Assembly: GCF_014695715.1 (NCBI RefSeq)
Contig: NZ_JACJOT010000006.1
Location: 682,001-746,000, forward strand
DNA length: 64,000 nt
From: Microcoleus sp. FACHB-68
Lineage (GTDB): Bacteria > Cyanobacteriota > Cyanobacteriia > Cyanobacteriales > Oscillatoriaceae
Reading direction: 5' to 3'
Shown: piece by piece, positions 43,406 to 52,471 of the stretch
Numbering within the stretch: the stretch's first letter is position 1
Layout: every line of letters begins with the position of its first letter
The notes under the pieces: model-generated
Database searches by the model: none
What the model was told of the DNA's origin: nothing
Seen by the model: the letters and a program-made list of their open reading frames with translations, nothing else
Position numbers and translations under genes: made by a program

Positions 43406-45553
43406 TTAACCTTTAACGCAAACAACTTGCTTCAGTGTGGCCACCACTTCAACCAAATCCGATTGCTGCTTCATCACCTGCTCAATCGGCTTGTAAGCGC
43501 CTGGAATTTCATCCAAAACGCCGCCATCTTTGCGGCATTCAACGCCTTGTGTTTGTTTCACCAAATCGTCTACGCTAAATTGGTTTTTCGCCTTATTTCT
43601 AGACATCAAGCGACCGGCACCGTGGGAACAAGAACAGTAACTGTCCATATTTCCTTTGCCTTTAACAATGAATGATTTCGCACCCATTGAACCAGGAATA
43701 ATGCCATAGTCATTCTCTTGCGCCCGCACAGCGCCCTTACGGGTGACATACACTTGTTCCCCGAAATGCACTTCTTTCTCGGCGTAATTGTGGTGGCAAT
43801 TTACCTGCAATAAAGGCTTTGTCTGCTTACCGCCGCCCAGATGCTTTTCCACAATCCGCACAAAGCGACTCATCATCACATCACGATTGTAGCGGGCATA
43901 GTTCTGCGCCCACTGCAAATCTCGCCAGTAAGCGGCAAACTGAGGAGTGCCGGCGACAAAATAGGCCAAATCCGGATCAGGTAACCGAGTATCTGCCAGT
44001 TTTAGCAATTCTTTAGCTGTATCAATGTGGTTTTGCGCCAGCATATTTCCAATGTGACGTGAACCAGAGTGCAGCATCAACCAAACGTGGTTCTCGGTAT
44101 CCAGACAAACCTCAATAAAGTGGTTGCCGCCACCCAGAGAACCCATCTGTTTCATGGCTTTTCCTTCCAAGCGCCGCACCCCCGGATGCAGTTCTTTGAA
44201 ATCACGCCATCCTTGCCAATTGGTAACAGCTTTTTCAACGTTTTTGTTCTCATTAAATCCAACTGGAATTGCTGCTTCAATATCCAGCCGAATTTTCTTG
44301 AGTTTACCTTCCAACTCATCAGCCGTGAATGGTGTCTGGACAGCCATCATGCCGCAGTTGTGAACAAATACGCCGGCTGTTAGGGCAAAGTTGCCATATT
44401 CAGGAACCGTTAAGCAATAAACATCTTGCCGGTCTGGTAAGGAGATAACCTCAACAACTTTGTGGTTGTAGCCATGTTGGTACTTCCTATGATTGTGCAG
44501 TCCAATTGGGCTTTTAACACTGTCTCCGCAAGTTTCACAAGCGTAAAGCCGATTCGCAATTTCTTTGCTCTTGGATTTTCCTTTCTCGCTGATGTTGTAG
44601 TTAATTAAGAACTGCTTGCCTCGTTCCCCATTTCCTGAGACTGACTCTCTGAAATGATCGGGACGATCTTGCATATACTTAATAATATTTTTCGTCCCTC
44701 TTTCAGAATAAAAGCTATGTCCCTCTGCGGTATTAGCTTTGTCAGTGAGCGCTTGCTTTCTTCTGCTCTCAAATTCAGGAGATTGCCAGTATTTGTTTCT
44801 TTCTACCAGTGACCGATGATAGGAAGAATGTTCGCGATTCCCCATGAATTCTAGGTTTTCCGACCTGTTATCAACCGGGTCAAAGTTTTTGTGATGAATC
44901 ACAGTCCGCTGGCCGGCAAATGCAGGAATTTTCCCTAAAAGGCCAGACCGGGCAACAATCCAATGTGCCTTTTGCAATCTGCCAGAATAATTCTGCTGAA
45001 TTAAGGTGTATCCATCCTGATCAGTATCCGTGTAAAAAGGCATTAAAGATGTACCGGCTTTTAAATCGCAAGCCTCAAGGTAGCTGCCATCGCGCAGCAT
45101 AAATTGGTGATCGGGAGTGCATTTAATTTCTTCGCCATTGTCAAGAATGACCTTGACCAAGGGAGCATTTTTACGAGTTAAACGTGCCGTTGCCTTTGCC
45201 GCTACAATGCGACCCGTAGCCGTGCACGAATATACGATAAACTCCTGATTAGCAATAGCCAGTTCTTGAATGGGATAAGATTTCCCATCAGTCACAGGAA
45301 CTAATGTATCTCCAGTAAAACAACCAATATCAACCCCCACAGCGGCGGGTATCAGTGCGTCTTTTGTCGCCACCACTGAACCCACCAAGGCACCTTTACC
45401 CAGGTGAACATCCGGCATCAGTGAGACGTGCTTAAACACAAATGGCAGCGAGGCCACATTTTTAGCCATTTTTTCTTCATCACGGCTTAGTGGGTGGCCG
45501 GCCCAAGACAGCACCGGCTTAGGGGTTGAAAGTTCGAGATTTTCGTGGGGCAT
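43406..45553 (-). CDS. rtcB: RtcB-type RNA ligase precursor interrupted by an intein
   Basis: The 715-residue precursor contains RtcB motifs in both halves. These are MPDVHLGKGALVGSVVAT and AAVGVDIG before the insertion, CGMMAVQTPF just after it, then SLGGGNHFIEV, LMLHSGSRHIG, VNCHHNYAEKE and SHGAGRLMSRNKA. RtcB joins RNA 2',3'-cyclic phosphate or 3'-phosphate ends to 5'-OH ends using GTP and Mn2+, in tRNA or RNA repair. Residues 78-399 are an intein placed exactly before the Mn-binding cysteine of GVDIG/CGM. Removal leaves a ligase of 393 residues. No archease gene is adjacent. Confidence 0.95.
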   Translation of the reverse strand: MPHENLELSTPKPVLSWAGHPLSRDEEKMAKNVASLPFVFKHVSLMPDVHLGKGALVGSVVATKDALIPAAVGVDIGCFTGDTLVPVTDGKSYPIQELAIANQEFIVYSCTATGRIVAAKATARLTRKNAPLVKVILDNGEEIKCTPDHQFMLRDGSYLEACDLKAGTSLMPFYTDTDQDGYTLIQQNYSGRLQKAHWIVARSGLLGKIPAFAGQRTVIHHKNFDPVDNRSENLEFMGNREHSSYHRSLVERNKYWQSPEFESRRKQALTDKANTAEGHSFYSERGTKNIIKYMQDRPDHFRESVSGNGERGKQFLINYNISEKGKSKSKEIANRLYACETCGDSVKSPIGLHNHRKYQHGYNHKVVEVISLPDRQDVYCLTVPEYGNFALTAGVFVHNCGMMAVQTPFTADELEGKLKKIRLDIEAAIPVGFNENKNVEKAVTNWQGWRDFKELHPGVRRLEGKAMKQMGSLGGGNHFIEVCLDTENHVWLMLHSGSRHIGNMLAQNHIDTAKELLKLADTRLPDPDLAYFVAGTPQFAAYWRDLQWAQNYARYNRDVMMSRFVRIVEKHLGGGKQTKPLLQVNCHHNYAEKEVHFGEQVYVTRKGAVRAQENDYGIIPGSMGAKSFIVKGKGNMDSYCSCSHGAGRLMSRNKAKNQFSVDDLVKQTQGVECRKDGGVLDEIPGAYKPIEQVMKQQSDLVEVVATLKQVVCVKG
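44357..45322 (-). mobile_element. intein with HNH homing endonuclease in rtcB
   Basis: The element encodes 322 residues. It begins CFTGDTLVPV (block A, Cys1), has the block B TPDHQFML, and ends GVFVHN followed by Cys+1, as needed for class 1 protein splicing. Between the splicing blocks lies an HNH endonuclease-like segment (VIHHKNFDPVDNRSENLEFM). A C2H2-like finger CETCGDSVKSPIGLHNHRKYQH is nearby, seen as CxxC...HxxxxxH. All splice-junction residues look intact, so splicing should be active. The insertion site corresponds to the archaeal Pyrococcus RtcB intein site as I remember it. Confidence 0.92.
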
Positions 45554-45607
45554 GAATATTGTTTTCCTTTCGCACTACTAATATACTACACAAAAGTTAC
45601 AAAATCA

Positions 45608-45997
45608 TCAAGGTATCTCGGATCGCAACTGTTCGATATTTTTCTCCCAGTTACGACCGTCAAAAGGCACAATATGAAAGCGTTCCTCTACTTCACCATC
45701 GAGACAGTGGACATTGACATCGAAGCTATCAGGATGGGAACGGGGCCGGTAAAATGAGTGAATTCCGCAGACTCGGCAGAAGATGTGTTTGGCAATGCCG
45801 GTGTTGAAGGTGTAGGTTGTTAGTTCATCTTCGCCTTGTAGTAAGGTGAAGTTTTCTGCCGGCACGATTAGATGCAAGAAGCCTTTTTTTGTGCAAATTG
45901 AGCAGTTGCAATCTGTGGCTTCATGTTTTTCTACTTTTACTTGAAATCTTACAGCGCCACAGTGGCAGCCGCCTTCATAAGTAGTGGGTTCGTTCAT
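45608..45997 (-). CDS. GFA family (glutathione-dependent formaldehyde-activating-like) zinc protein
   Basis: This 129-residue protein shows GGCHCGAVRF near the start, CNCSICTKKGF and FCRVCGIHSFYRPRS. These are the Cys motifs that bind two zinc ions in the GFA/CENP-V fold. Family members include glutathione-dependent formaldehyde-activating enzymes, but most are of unknown substrate. The gene stands alone, with its start close to the 46.0 kb repeat region. Confidence 0.9.
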   Translation of the reverse strand: MNEPTTYEGGCHCGAVRFQVKVEKHEATDCNCSICTKKGFLHLIVPAENFTLLQGEDELTTYTFNTGIAKHIFCRVCGIHSFYRPRSHPDSFDVNVHCLDGEVEERFHIVPFDGRNWEKNIEQLRSEIP

Positions 45998-46060
45998 GGT
46001 TTTTTGTTGATGTATTTAGGGAGGATGGGTTAGGGTGAAAGTTTTGGGAATAAGATCTTT

Positions 46061-46106
46061 TAACCGCAGATGATAGCGCAGCGTGGCGCTAGCCATACGC
46101 AGATGA
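46061..46106. repeat. CGCAGAT repeat split by a second small repeat
   Basis: The sequence AACCGCAGATGA...ACGCAGATGA is the same family as the repeat at 1581-1687. Here it is interrupted by about 23 bases, TAGCGCAGCGTGGCGCTAGC plus CAT, itself a partial palindrome (TAGCGC/GCGCTA). This looks like one small dispersed repeat inserted in another. Confidence 0.65.
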
Positions 46107-46214
46107 TTGAGCTGTTATTGGTAGGGTTAAACAAGGGGTGTGATGAGATGCCGGCTGTAAGTTTTTCTATTTCCAAATATTATAATTTTGGTTTCTTTAT
46201 TGAGAAAATTAAGG

Positions 46215-46871
46215 TTAGTCTCGCCTTACCCAAATGCCTCGCAGTCCGACAGCTTTAGCGCCTTGATAATCTTCTTTGAAACTGTCACCTATATGCCAAG
46301 CTGTCTCAGCTAGACAATTATGTTTTTGCAAACCGGCAATAAATATTTGAGAATTTGGTTTGGCAGCACCGACTTCTGTAGAAATTGTAACAGATGTGAA
46401 AAAATCCGCTAAGTTGAGTGCTTTTAGAACTGTGTGCAGGCGGGTATCAAAGTTTGATATAATTCCTAATTCAATTTTTTTATGATGCCAAAATTTGAGT
46501 GCCGGCAAGACATCGGGATAGACAAACCAAGCTTGATCGGTGGCAAAATAAGCGAAGGCTTCGGTAAAGAAAGCATCAAAATCTGAAAATTGATGGAAGA
46601 CACCGGCTGTTTTGAAAGTTTGTCCGGCTATCGCTTTCCACCACTCAAATTCTCTTTCTGGAATCTGTGCCGGCGTGGCATCAGGAAATGCTGCCGGTGT
46701 TGATGCCTTAAAGCTTTTATAAAACGCCTGATTGATTAACTCAGGTGAAACTTTAACATTAAACCGGCTGGCGATTTCTCCATAGACTTCACCGACACTT
46801 CCCCTCACTCCAAATAAAGTGCCGACTGCATCTAAAAAAATTACTTTGGGGCGTTCGTTCTCATTAGTCAT
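46215..46871 (-). CDS. HAD-superfamily hydrolase, HDHD3/DREG-2-like
   Basis: The 218-residue protein carries motif I FLDAVGTLFG, in which Asp-Ala-Val-Gly-Thr replaces the more common DxDGT, motif II IISNFD, Lys in VGAAKPNSQIF and motif IV WHIGDSFKEDYQGA. This pattern fits the HAD-IA DREG-2/HDHD3-like branch. The usual second aspartate of motif I (general acid) is replaced by Val-Gly context, as in that branch, so phosphatase activity may be weak or specialised. Substrate unknown. It stands alone. Confidence 0.85.
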   Translation of the reverse strand: MTNENERPKVIFLDAVGTLFGVRGSVGEVYGEIASRFNVKVSPELINQAFYKSFKASTPAAFPDATPAQIPEREFEWWKAIAGQTFKTAGVFHQFSDFDAFFTEAFAYFATDQAWFVYPDVLPALKFWHHKKIELGIISNFDTRLHTVLKALNLADFFTSVTISTEVGAAKPNSQIFIAGLQKHNCLAETAWHIGDSFKEDYQGAKAVGLRGIWVRRD

Positions 46872-47172
46872 GGGTTAAGCAAATCAGCATTTTATTAACT
46901 TTTAGAAGCGGGCAAGGACGCCTGCACGACAAGCGGTTTACCGAGAACGACTAGTTAAAAAAAATATCAACTTCATCGCTAATAATAAACCATGAGCTAG
47001 AAGAGAGAAATTCAAAAACTAACCTCTAGCCCCATGCCCTTACCTTAGTGCCCAGTCCTGAGTGCCCAGTCCTGAGTGGGAGAGGGGGAGAGGGGGAGAA
47101 GGGGAGAAATGCCCCATGCCCCTACCTTTAGGTTGGCGAAGCCTTGACCCATGCCCTATGCCCCATTCCCCT
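46872..47172. repeat. intergenic STRR cluster upstream of the HAD gene
   Basis: From about 47031 the sequence is built of tandem short units: GAGTGCCCAGTCCT twice, GAGAGGG/GAGAAGG units, then CCCATGCC-type heptamers with one copy of CTTTAGGTTGGCGAAGCC. The last matches, in inverse orientation, two copies at 50621-50677. This is a dispersed cyanobacterial STRR family. No gene is present in the stretch. Confidence 0.75.
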
Positions 47173-48366
47173 CTATTGAGAAAGTATTTCCCGCAACGGT
47201 TGAGCGATCCAGTTGAAACCGACTCTCAACTGGTGTTCTAATGTGGGCAGCCGGTAGAGATAAGTCAGACGGCGGACAAGATGAGCGGCAGGGCCATTAA
47301 GTTTGATTCCTAAACCGCTAAGGGTCGCGTTGTCAACGCCTAAAGTCATCATTTCTCCGGTTGCCTGATAGCGGAATGGCAACAAAGGCCGGCCTGTGAG
47401 GGAGGCCCAAAGATTCCAACCGGCATAATCAGCTTGCTGTAAGGCTGCCTGGGCGGTTGCCGGCACTCGTTGATCTGTTGCGTCTTTACAATCAGCCAAA
47501 TCTCCTAAAACAAAAATTTCCGGGTGATCAATCGCTTGCAGCGTCGGCAGTGCAGCGAGTTGTCCTCGATGATTTTGCTTGAGGGGCAGCGATTTCACCA
47601 CCGGCGCAACCTGGGTTCCCACTGTCCACAGCACCAAATCGGTTGGGATCGTGTCTACCTGTCCTTTATACACCAGAGAAATCTTATCTGGCCCGATTGA
47701 TTCCACTGCGGTTTCCAAATCAAGCCACACTCCCCGTTCTTCTAGCGCCTTGCTGGCTGCTTCACGATTAAAGTCAGCAGAAGTTCGCAGAATCATATCA
47801 GCTTGTTCAACCAGCCGCAGGCGTCCCCGATTTGAAAGCCGGTCTGCCAGTTTGCAAGCCAACTCAACGCCACTGTAACCGGCACCTACAATAACGATGC
47901 GAATTTTGTCTTTGTCTGATGCTTCCAAAACTCGCAACTTTTCTTCCAAGCGATAGGCATCCGTGACTGTCCGAAAGGGGAATGCGTAATTTTCCGCTCC
48001 TGGCACCATGTCAAGCGGTGTCTCACCCCCCATTGCTAAGACGAGCCGATCATAGGGGAAATCATGGCCATCTTGAAGCTGTACCAGCTTGGAGTCTACA
48101 TCAATTCCAGCCACCGCTCCTTGATGGAAGCGAATGCCGGTATTTGCCAAAAGTTCTTCAAAGGGTGGGGCAATTTCCCAGGTTTGCAACTCGCCGGTGA
48201 GGAGTTCGTACAGCAGGGGCGAGAATAAGAAGCGGTCGTTACGATCGACCAGCACAACTTCGGGTTTCTCTAATTTATTCCAGGGAAGCTCACTCAAACG
48301 CAGCGCTGTGTAGAGACCTCCAAAGCCTCCACCGAGAATGCAAATGCGTGCGGGTTGTTCATTCAT
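47173..48366 (-). CDS. type II NAD(P)H dehydrogenase (NDH-2)
   Basis: The 397-residue flavoprotein has two dinucleotide-binding motifs: ILGGGFGGLYTALRL near the start for FAD, and IVGAGYSGVELACKL near 160 for NAD(P)H. The flavin-contact VLGDLADC is near residue 290. NDH-2 enzymes oxidise NADH without pumping protons and feed the quinone pool. The sequence is closest in my memory to the NdbB/NDC1 branch, which also reduces demethylnaphthoquinone in phylloquinone synthesis. I cannot separate NdbA, NdbB and NdbC with certainty. Confidence 0.88.
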   Translation of the reverse strand: MNEQPARICILGGGFGGLYTALRLSELPWNKLEKPEVVLVDRNDRFLFSPLLYELLTGELQTWEIAPPFEELLANTGIRFHQGAVAGIDVDSKLVQLQDGHDFPYDRLVLAMGGETPLDMVPGAENYAFPFRTVTDAYRLEEKLRVLEASDKDKIRIVIVGAGYSGVELACKLADRLSNRGRLRLVEQADMILRTSADFNREAASKALEERGVWLDLETAVESIGPDKISLVYKGQVDTIPTDLVLWTVGTQVAPVVKSLPLKQNHRGQLAALPTLQAIDHPEIFVLGDLADCKDATDQRVPATAQAALQQADYAGWNLWASLTGRPLLPFRYQATGEMMTLGVDNATLSGLGIKLNGPAAHLVRRLTYLYRLPTLEHQLRVGFNWIAQPLREILSQ

Positions 48367-48894
48367 AGGTTTTTGGGCCGGCGATGGTAGCAGGGCAACT
48401 CTCTATTCAGGATAGCAAGGCAATATGGGTAACAGGTTGGCCTAGCTGAATCCTCTAGGATCAAGTTGCTTAATCGATGTAAGCTGAGGAATATTCAACT
48501 TGCTGTCAGAGATGGGCGTCCCCACCGGCACCTTAAGAGTTTTAGCCAGAGCCTGACCGCTCGTTAAACAATAATTAATTTATCAGAGGGGAAATAAACC
48601 GACATAACCTACATAAGGAAAGAAAAAGTTATTAATTTAAATACCATTGCAAGTAAAGTAGAAATTTAGTCTGATTTGCGTAACAATTGCCTTGTTCGCA
48701 CATCCTCAAGTCGGCTAAGTATTAAATATTCCCCCTGTAAAATTCTATGATATCTTCAGCATCTAACTGGGCCAAAGCACGGGAAAACCGGAGCCGGCAA
48801 GAGCAGGAAAATTCTGAAGAATAACTAAAGAGGGGAAAATAAACCGATGTGGGAAAATACAATTCGCGCATCATTAGTAAACTAAGCTCTGCGT
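48367..48894. other. divergent promoter region between NDH-2 and the C39-like gene
   Basis: About 530 bases with no gene. The sequence GAGGGGAAA(T)AAACCGA occurs twice (near 48586-48602 and 48832-48847), each followed by a TRNG stretch, hinting at a duplicated leader or operator. The C39-like gene start has no strong ribosome binding site. Confidence 0.4.
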
Positions 48895-49671
48895 ATGGCA
48901 CTGACTATTAAAACTCTCAGGGAAACCGTTTTCAAACTCAGACCCATTCAATCGGGTGAACTTCCAGAGGCCGAAAAACAGCCGATGGAAGGGGGGAAGC
49001 AGTTTGAACTCCACTCCTACGTCATTGTTCGCGATCACATTCGATTTGCACTGCTTAAAGATTCCTTCAAAGGCTTCAATACCTGGTACGCTTACGCACC
49101 ACACGTCCAGATACTGGCGGATACGCCTCAAAACCCCGTTGTTTATCCACCCCCCATACCGGCGAAGTATCGGCTATCAGTTCCTTACAAGTCTCAACTC
49201 GACAACTGGTACAATCCCACCGGCGCTTGTAATGTCACCTCACTTGCCATGTGTTTGGAGTATTTGAAGACTCCCCGCCGCAGCCGGTCTGGCCAATTTG
49301 AGGATGAACTTTACCAATATGCACTCAGTAAGGGTTATAGCCGATGGGACCCGGTAGACTTGGCGAAAATTGTCAGAGATTATGGCAGGCGCGATGACTA
49401 CAAAACCCGCGCCACCATCGAAGGAGTCAAAGAGTGGATAGCCGGCGGCAATCCTGCCGTGATCCACGGCTACTTCACGTCTTTTGGCCATATTCTCGTT
49501 GCCGTTGGCTATGACAGCACCGGCTTCATTGTTCACGATCCCTATGGGGAGTGGTATCCCAGCGGATATCGCACGGATCTTAATGGGGCTTATCTCCACT
49601 ATTCCTACGGGCTAATTCGCCGGGTTTGCATCCCAGATGGGGACTTTTGGGTTCACTTTATCTCTGCGTGA
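48895..49671 (+). CDS. C39-like papain-fold cysteine protease
   Basis: The 258-residue protein has an N-terminal segment of about 85 residues with beta-strand character (HSYVIVRDHIRFALL), which looks like a small SH3-like or binding domain. A C39_2 (papain-like) domain follows. Its catalytic residues can be read as Cys112 in NPTGACNVTSLAM, His199 in SFGHILVAVGYD and Asp215 in VHDPYGEW. Family members cleave peptides or act on cell-wall and surface proteins. No signal peptide is evident. Confidence 0.8.
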   Translation: MALTIKTLRETVFKLRPIQSGELPEAEKQPMEGGKQFELHSYVIVRDHIRFALLKDSFKGFNTWYAYAPHVQILADTPQNPVVYPPPIPAKYRLSVPYKSQLDNWYNPTGACNVTSLAMCLEYLKTPRRSRSGQFEDELYQYALSKGYSRWDPVDLAKIVRDYGRRDDYKTRATIEGVKEWIAGGNPAVIHGYFTSFGHILVAVGYDSTGFIVHDPYGEWYPSGYRTDLNGAYLHYSYGLIRRVCIPDGDFWVHFISA

Positions 49672-49779
49672 ACCTAGTTCAACCTGATGAGTAAAAAGTG
49701 AAGAGAAAACTTTTCTCTTCACCCCACAATTCACCGCCGGCAGCCTAAACGCAGATTTTGACTGCCGGCACTCATACAA

Positions 49780-50433
49780 TTAAATTTCAATCATTGTCGG
49801 ACATCCCACGTTGGTTCCGCCTAAGCCGCAATAGCCATTAGGATTTTTGGCTAAATACTGCTGGTGGTAGCTCTCTGCATAGTAAAATTCAGGAGCCTCG
49901 ATCACTTCAGTGGTAATCGTCCCGTATCCCGCAGCGCTAAGGGCTTTCTGGTAAGCATTGAGTGAAGCTTCAGCAAGCTTTTTATGGCGATCAGAATAGG
50001 CATAAATTCCCGAACGGTACTGGGTGCCAACGTCATTGCCCTGGCGCATCCCCTGAGTCGGGTTATGGCTTTCCCAAAAAACTTTCAGCAGTCTTTCGTA
50101 ACTGATCACTTTTGGGTCAAAAACAACGAAAACGACTTCATTGTGCCCCGTCATGCCGGTGCAAACCTCTTCATAGGTGGGGTTAGGCGTTATCCCGCCG
50201 GCATAACCGACTGCAGTGCTAAACACGCCCTCAAGCTGCCAGAATTTGCGTTCTGCACCCCAAAAACACCCCATACCAAACATGGCCATTTCCATGCCGG
50301 CGGGGAAAGGCGGCTGCAGCGGATTCCCATTGACATAGTGATTAGAGGGAACTTTCACCGCCCCTGCCCGCCCTGGTAAAGCATCTTGGGGAGACGGCAG
50401 TGTTAGCTTCTTACCAAATCCAAATATTCCCAT
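49780..50433 (-). CDS. msrA: peptide-methionine (S)-S-oxide reductase
   Basis: MsrA repairs oxidised methionine. Nucleophile Cys56 is in [12 protein letters not shown], followed by [37 protein letters not shown] and the C-terminal recycling cysteines in [13 protein letters not shown]. The protein is 217 residues with an N-terminal extension of about 45 over the core, as in many plants and cyanobacteria. It stands alone between a C39-like gene and an STRR cluster. Confidence 0.96.
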   Translation of the reverse strand: MGIFGFGKKLTLPSPQDALPGRAGAVKVPSNHYVNGNPLQPPFPAGMEMAMFGMGCFWGAERKFWQLEGVFSTAVGYAGGITPNPTYEEVCTGMTGHNEVVFVVFDPKVISYERLLKVFWESHNPTQGMRQGNDVGTQYRSGIYAYSDRHKKLAEASLNAYQKALSAAGYGTITTEVIEAPEFYYAESYHQQYLAKNPNGYCGLGGTNVGCPTMIEI

Positions 50434-50535
50434 AAGTTCTAAATCTGATTTTCCATCGATTGTCGTTACATAACTTTATGGTAGGGAAAGAATCTGCGGA
50501 TTTTCAAGCAGTTTCGGGAAATCACAAAATGTTAA

Positions 50536-50690
50536 GGGGGCATGGGGGATTGGGCATGGGGCATTGGGCATGGGGCATGGGGCATGGGGGATTGGGCATT
50601 GGGCATTGGGCATGGGGCATGGGGCAAGGCTTCGCCAACCTAAAGGTATGGGCAAGGCTTCGCCAACCTAAGGTAGGGGCAGGGGGCATT
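50536..50690. repeat. GGGGCAT/TGGGCAT heptamer STRR cluster
   Basis: About 100 bases of tandem TGGGCAT, GGGGCAT and GGGGGAT heptamers (50537-50628) precede two copies of GGCAAGGCTTCGCCAACCTA (50627-50646 and 50650-50671). It separates msrA from the phosphodiester glycosidase gene. It continues the same repeat family as 47031-47172, in reverse orientation. Confidence 0.85.
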
Positions 50691-50721
50691 CAAAACTCAA
50701 AACTCCCAGTGAAGACTCCGC

Positions 50722-51642
50722 CTAGAAGTCAGCAAAAAAGCCTAAATGATTGGCAACAGGGCGCTGACGCATCGGCAGTTTCGTGTGAATGGGTGCATTC
50801 AATACCTTAACGCCAGAATGATTGGCAACAACCAAAGTGGCAGAACCGCCGCCATCAAGATTGATCGCCTCAAAAGCACCCAACTCCTGGGCAATCTTGC
50901 TTAATTCCGCTAAAGTAACGCCTTCGCTGTAAAGTGGTTGCTTGCCGTCTATGACAATCAGCCATAATTTTTGACCCTGCCGATCAATCGCTACCGCTAC
51001 ACGAGAATAGGGTTTATCTTGCCGACGCGACTCTGAACTGAGCGATACAACGCCTCTTTTCAGGACAATATGGCTGCCGGCGACAGCATGAATCGTCCCC
51101 TTGGGACACTGCCCACTGTCAAAAATTTGAGCACGATTGCCGCTATTAAAACACAACACCGGCACGCCAGATTGCACAGCAGAGTAGGTAGATCCGTTGG
51201 CAATTGCCTGTCCCACTACGTTGACGCCCTCACCACTGCGAGGGTAAAAATCCCACGGGTTATGTTCACGAAACGGGAAAAAATAGCCGGCGTTGATCGC
51301 CAGTTGCAACTTAAACTCACGGACAAACTCAGAGGTGGTTCGCGCTTGGATCTCCTTCCTGGTGTTAAGTTTGCTATCCCTTCCCTGGTTGTTTCCGGGT
51401 GTCACCAGCACTCCCACGCCTGACGCGGCTAAATCAATGGTGACGATGTGGAGCATATACGGGCGGGGCGTATTCCGGGCTTGGCGCTTGTAGGTAATGC
51501 CCTGAAACAGCGTCATTTCAAGGTTAGTGCGAGTTGGGCGCAGTAAATGCTGTCGTGCGTACAGCAGCAGTGGCAGCAGCAACAAACCGATACCCGCTAC
51601 CAATGGCAATTGCTTGATCCAGATTGGCTTCTGTTGATTCAC
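50722..51642 (-). CDS. phosphodiester glycosidase family protein (NAGPA/DUF2233)
   Basis: The 306-residue protein begins with one N-terminal membrane or signal segment (LPLVAGIGLLLLPLLLYARQ). The catalytic-fold landmarks are AINAGYFFPF near residue 115, RVAVAIDRQG, LWLIVIDGKQ and NLDGGGSATLVV near 265, which are conserved in phosphodiester glycosidases (NAGPA, the mannose-6-phosphate uncovering enzyme family). It is likely extracytoplasmic and acts on cell-surface polysaccharides or exopolysaccharides, but the substrate is unknown. Confidence 0.9.
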   Translation of the reverse strand: MNQQKPIWIKQLPLVAGIGLLLLPLLLYARQHLLRPTRTNLEMTLFQGITYKRQARNTPRPYMLHIVTIDLAASGVGVLVTPGNNQGRDSKLNTRKEIQARTTSEFVREFKLQLAINAGYFFPFREHNPWDFYPRSGEGVNVVGQAIANGSTYSAVQSGVPVLCFNSGNRAQIFDSGQCPKGTIHAVAGSHIVLKRGVVSLSSESRRQDKPYSRVAVAIDRQGQKLWLIVIDGKQPLYSEGVTLAELSKIAQELGAFEAINLDGGGSATLVVANHSGVKVLNAPIHTKLPMRQRPVANHLGFFADF

Positions 51643-51729
51643 GTTGCAGGCCGGCAGGATAAAAAGTTACAAGGTTAGTCTGTCAGTTTTAATATTAAAA
51701 GTTGATATCGCCGGCTCAGCGTCTGACCG

Positions 51730-52350
51730 ATGAAAACTAATTTTGAACAAGGGCCAACCGGCATAACTTTCAAACGGGTAACGGTTTTAGTTGCAGTGGC
51801 AGCATTCGTCGCGGCTTTGATGGGATCGGCGGTAGCGCGTACTGTATTTTCCTCTCTGAGTGAGCCGGTGGGAGGGCGGAAGTGGTCTTATATTGTGGCG
51901 TTGCTGGTGAGCTTGAGCGTTGCTGGTGCCGGCACTGGTTTGAGAATTCTCATGCCGCGACGGTTTGGAATCCTAGCAAATGCTTTGTCAGCAACCGCAT
52001 CGGGAGCATTGCTTGGTTTTTATTATGGGGGACTGGCTGCCGGTAAAAACCCACAATTTGCTGTGGCAGGAGCAGTGATTGGAGGGATACTGATGGGAGC
52101 CGGCAGCTTAAGGTTTCGCACTGGAGCCGGAGCGGTGGCTGTAGCAGTTGCCGGCGCTGTGGGGGGATATGGCTTTGCTTTTTGGCTTTGGGCAGTTTCA
52201 CTGGCCTTCCTGACCGCACAAAGGCTAATTGAGGGAATTTTTTTGAGTGGGCTATCGCTGGGTTACATTGGATTGACTGTTAGCTCCCTGCTTTTGGCGA
52301 TCAAAGAGATCAAACGTTCTGAGAAGATATCTTTGAGAAAGGCCGGTTAA
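51730..52350 (+). CDS. polytopic membrane protein of unknown function
   Basis: This 206-residue Ala/Gly-rich protein has about five to six hydrophobic segments (for example VLVAVAAFVAALMGSAVA, YIVALLVSLSVAGAGTGL and GAVIGGILMGAGSL). A basic tail, IKEIKRSEKISLRKAG, lies at the C-terminus. I recognise no family. It diverges from the glycosidase gene and is followed by an OmpA-like gene 121 bases downstream on the same strand. Confidence 0.65.
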   Translation: MKTNFEQGPTGITFKRVTVLVAVAAFVAALMGSAVARTVFSSLSEPVGGRKWSYIVALLVSLSVAGAGTGLRILMPRRFGILANALSATASGALLGFYYGGLAAGKNPQFAVAGAVIGGILMGAGSLRFRTGAGAVAVAVAGAVGGYGFAFWLWAVSLAFLTAQRLIEGIFLSGLSLGYIGLTVSSLLLAIKEIKRSEKISLRKAG

Positions 52351-52471
52351 CAAATGTTTGATTGGACGATGCTTTGCCGGCAAATACGGACTTTTTCGAG
52401 ACTATCGGCTATAAGTAGTTCACGGTAGCATCTAATGTGATGTTAAATCTCGATAAAATTTAGCCAAACCC

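Noticed and set aside
47031-47172. CRISPR array from regularly spaced short repeats
   Set aside because: Units are contiguous heptamers without unique spacers, typical of STRR sequences.
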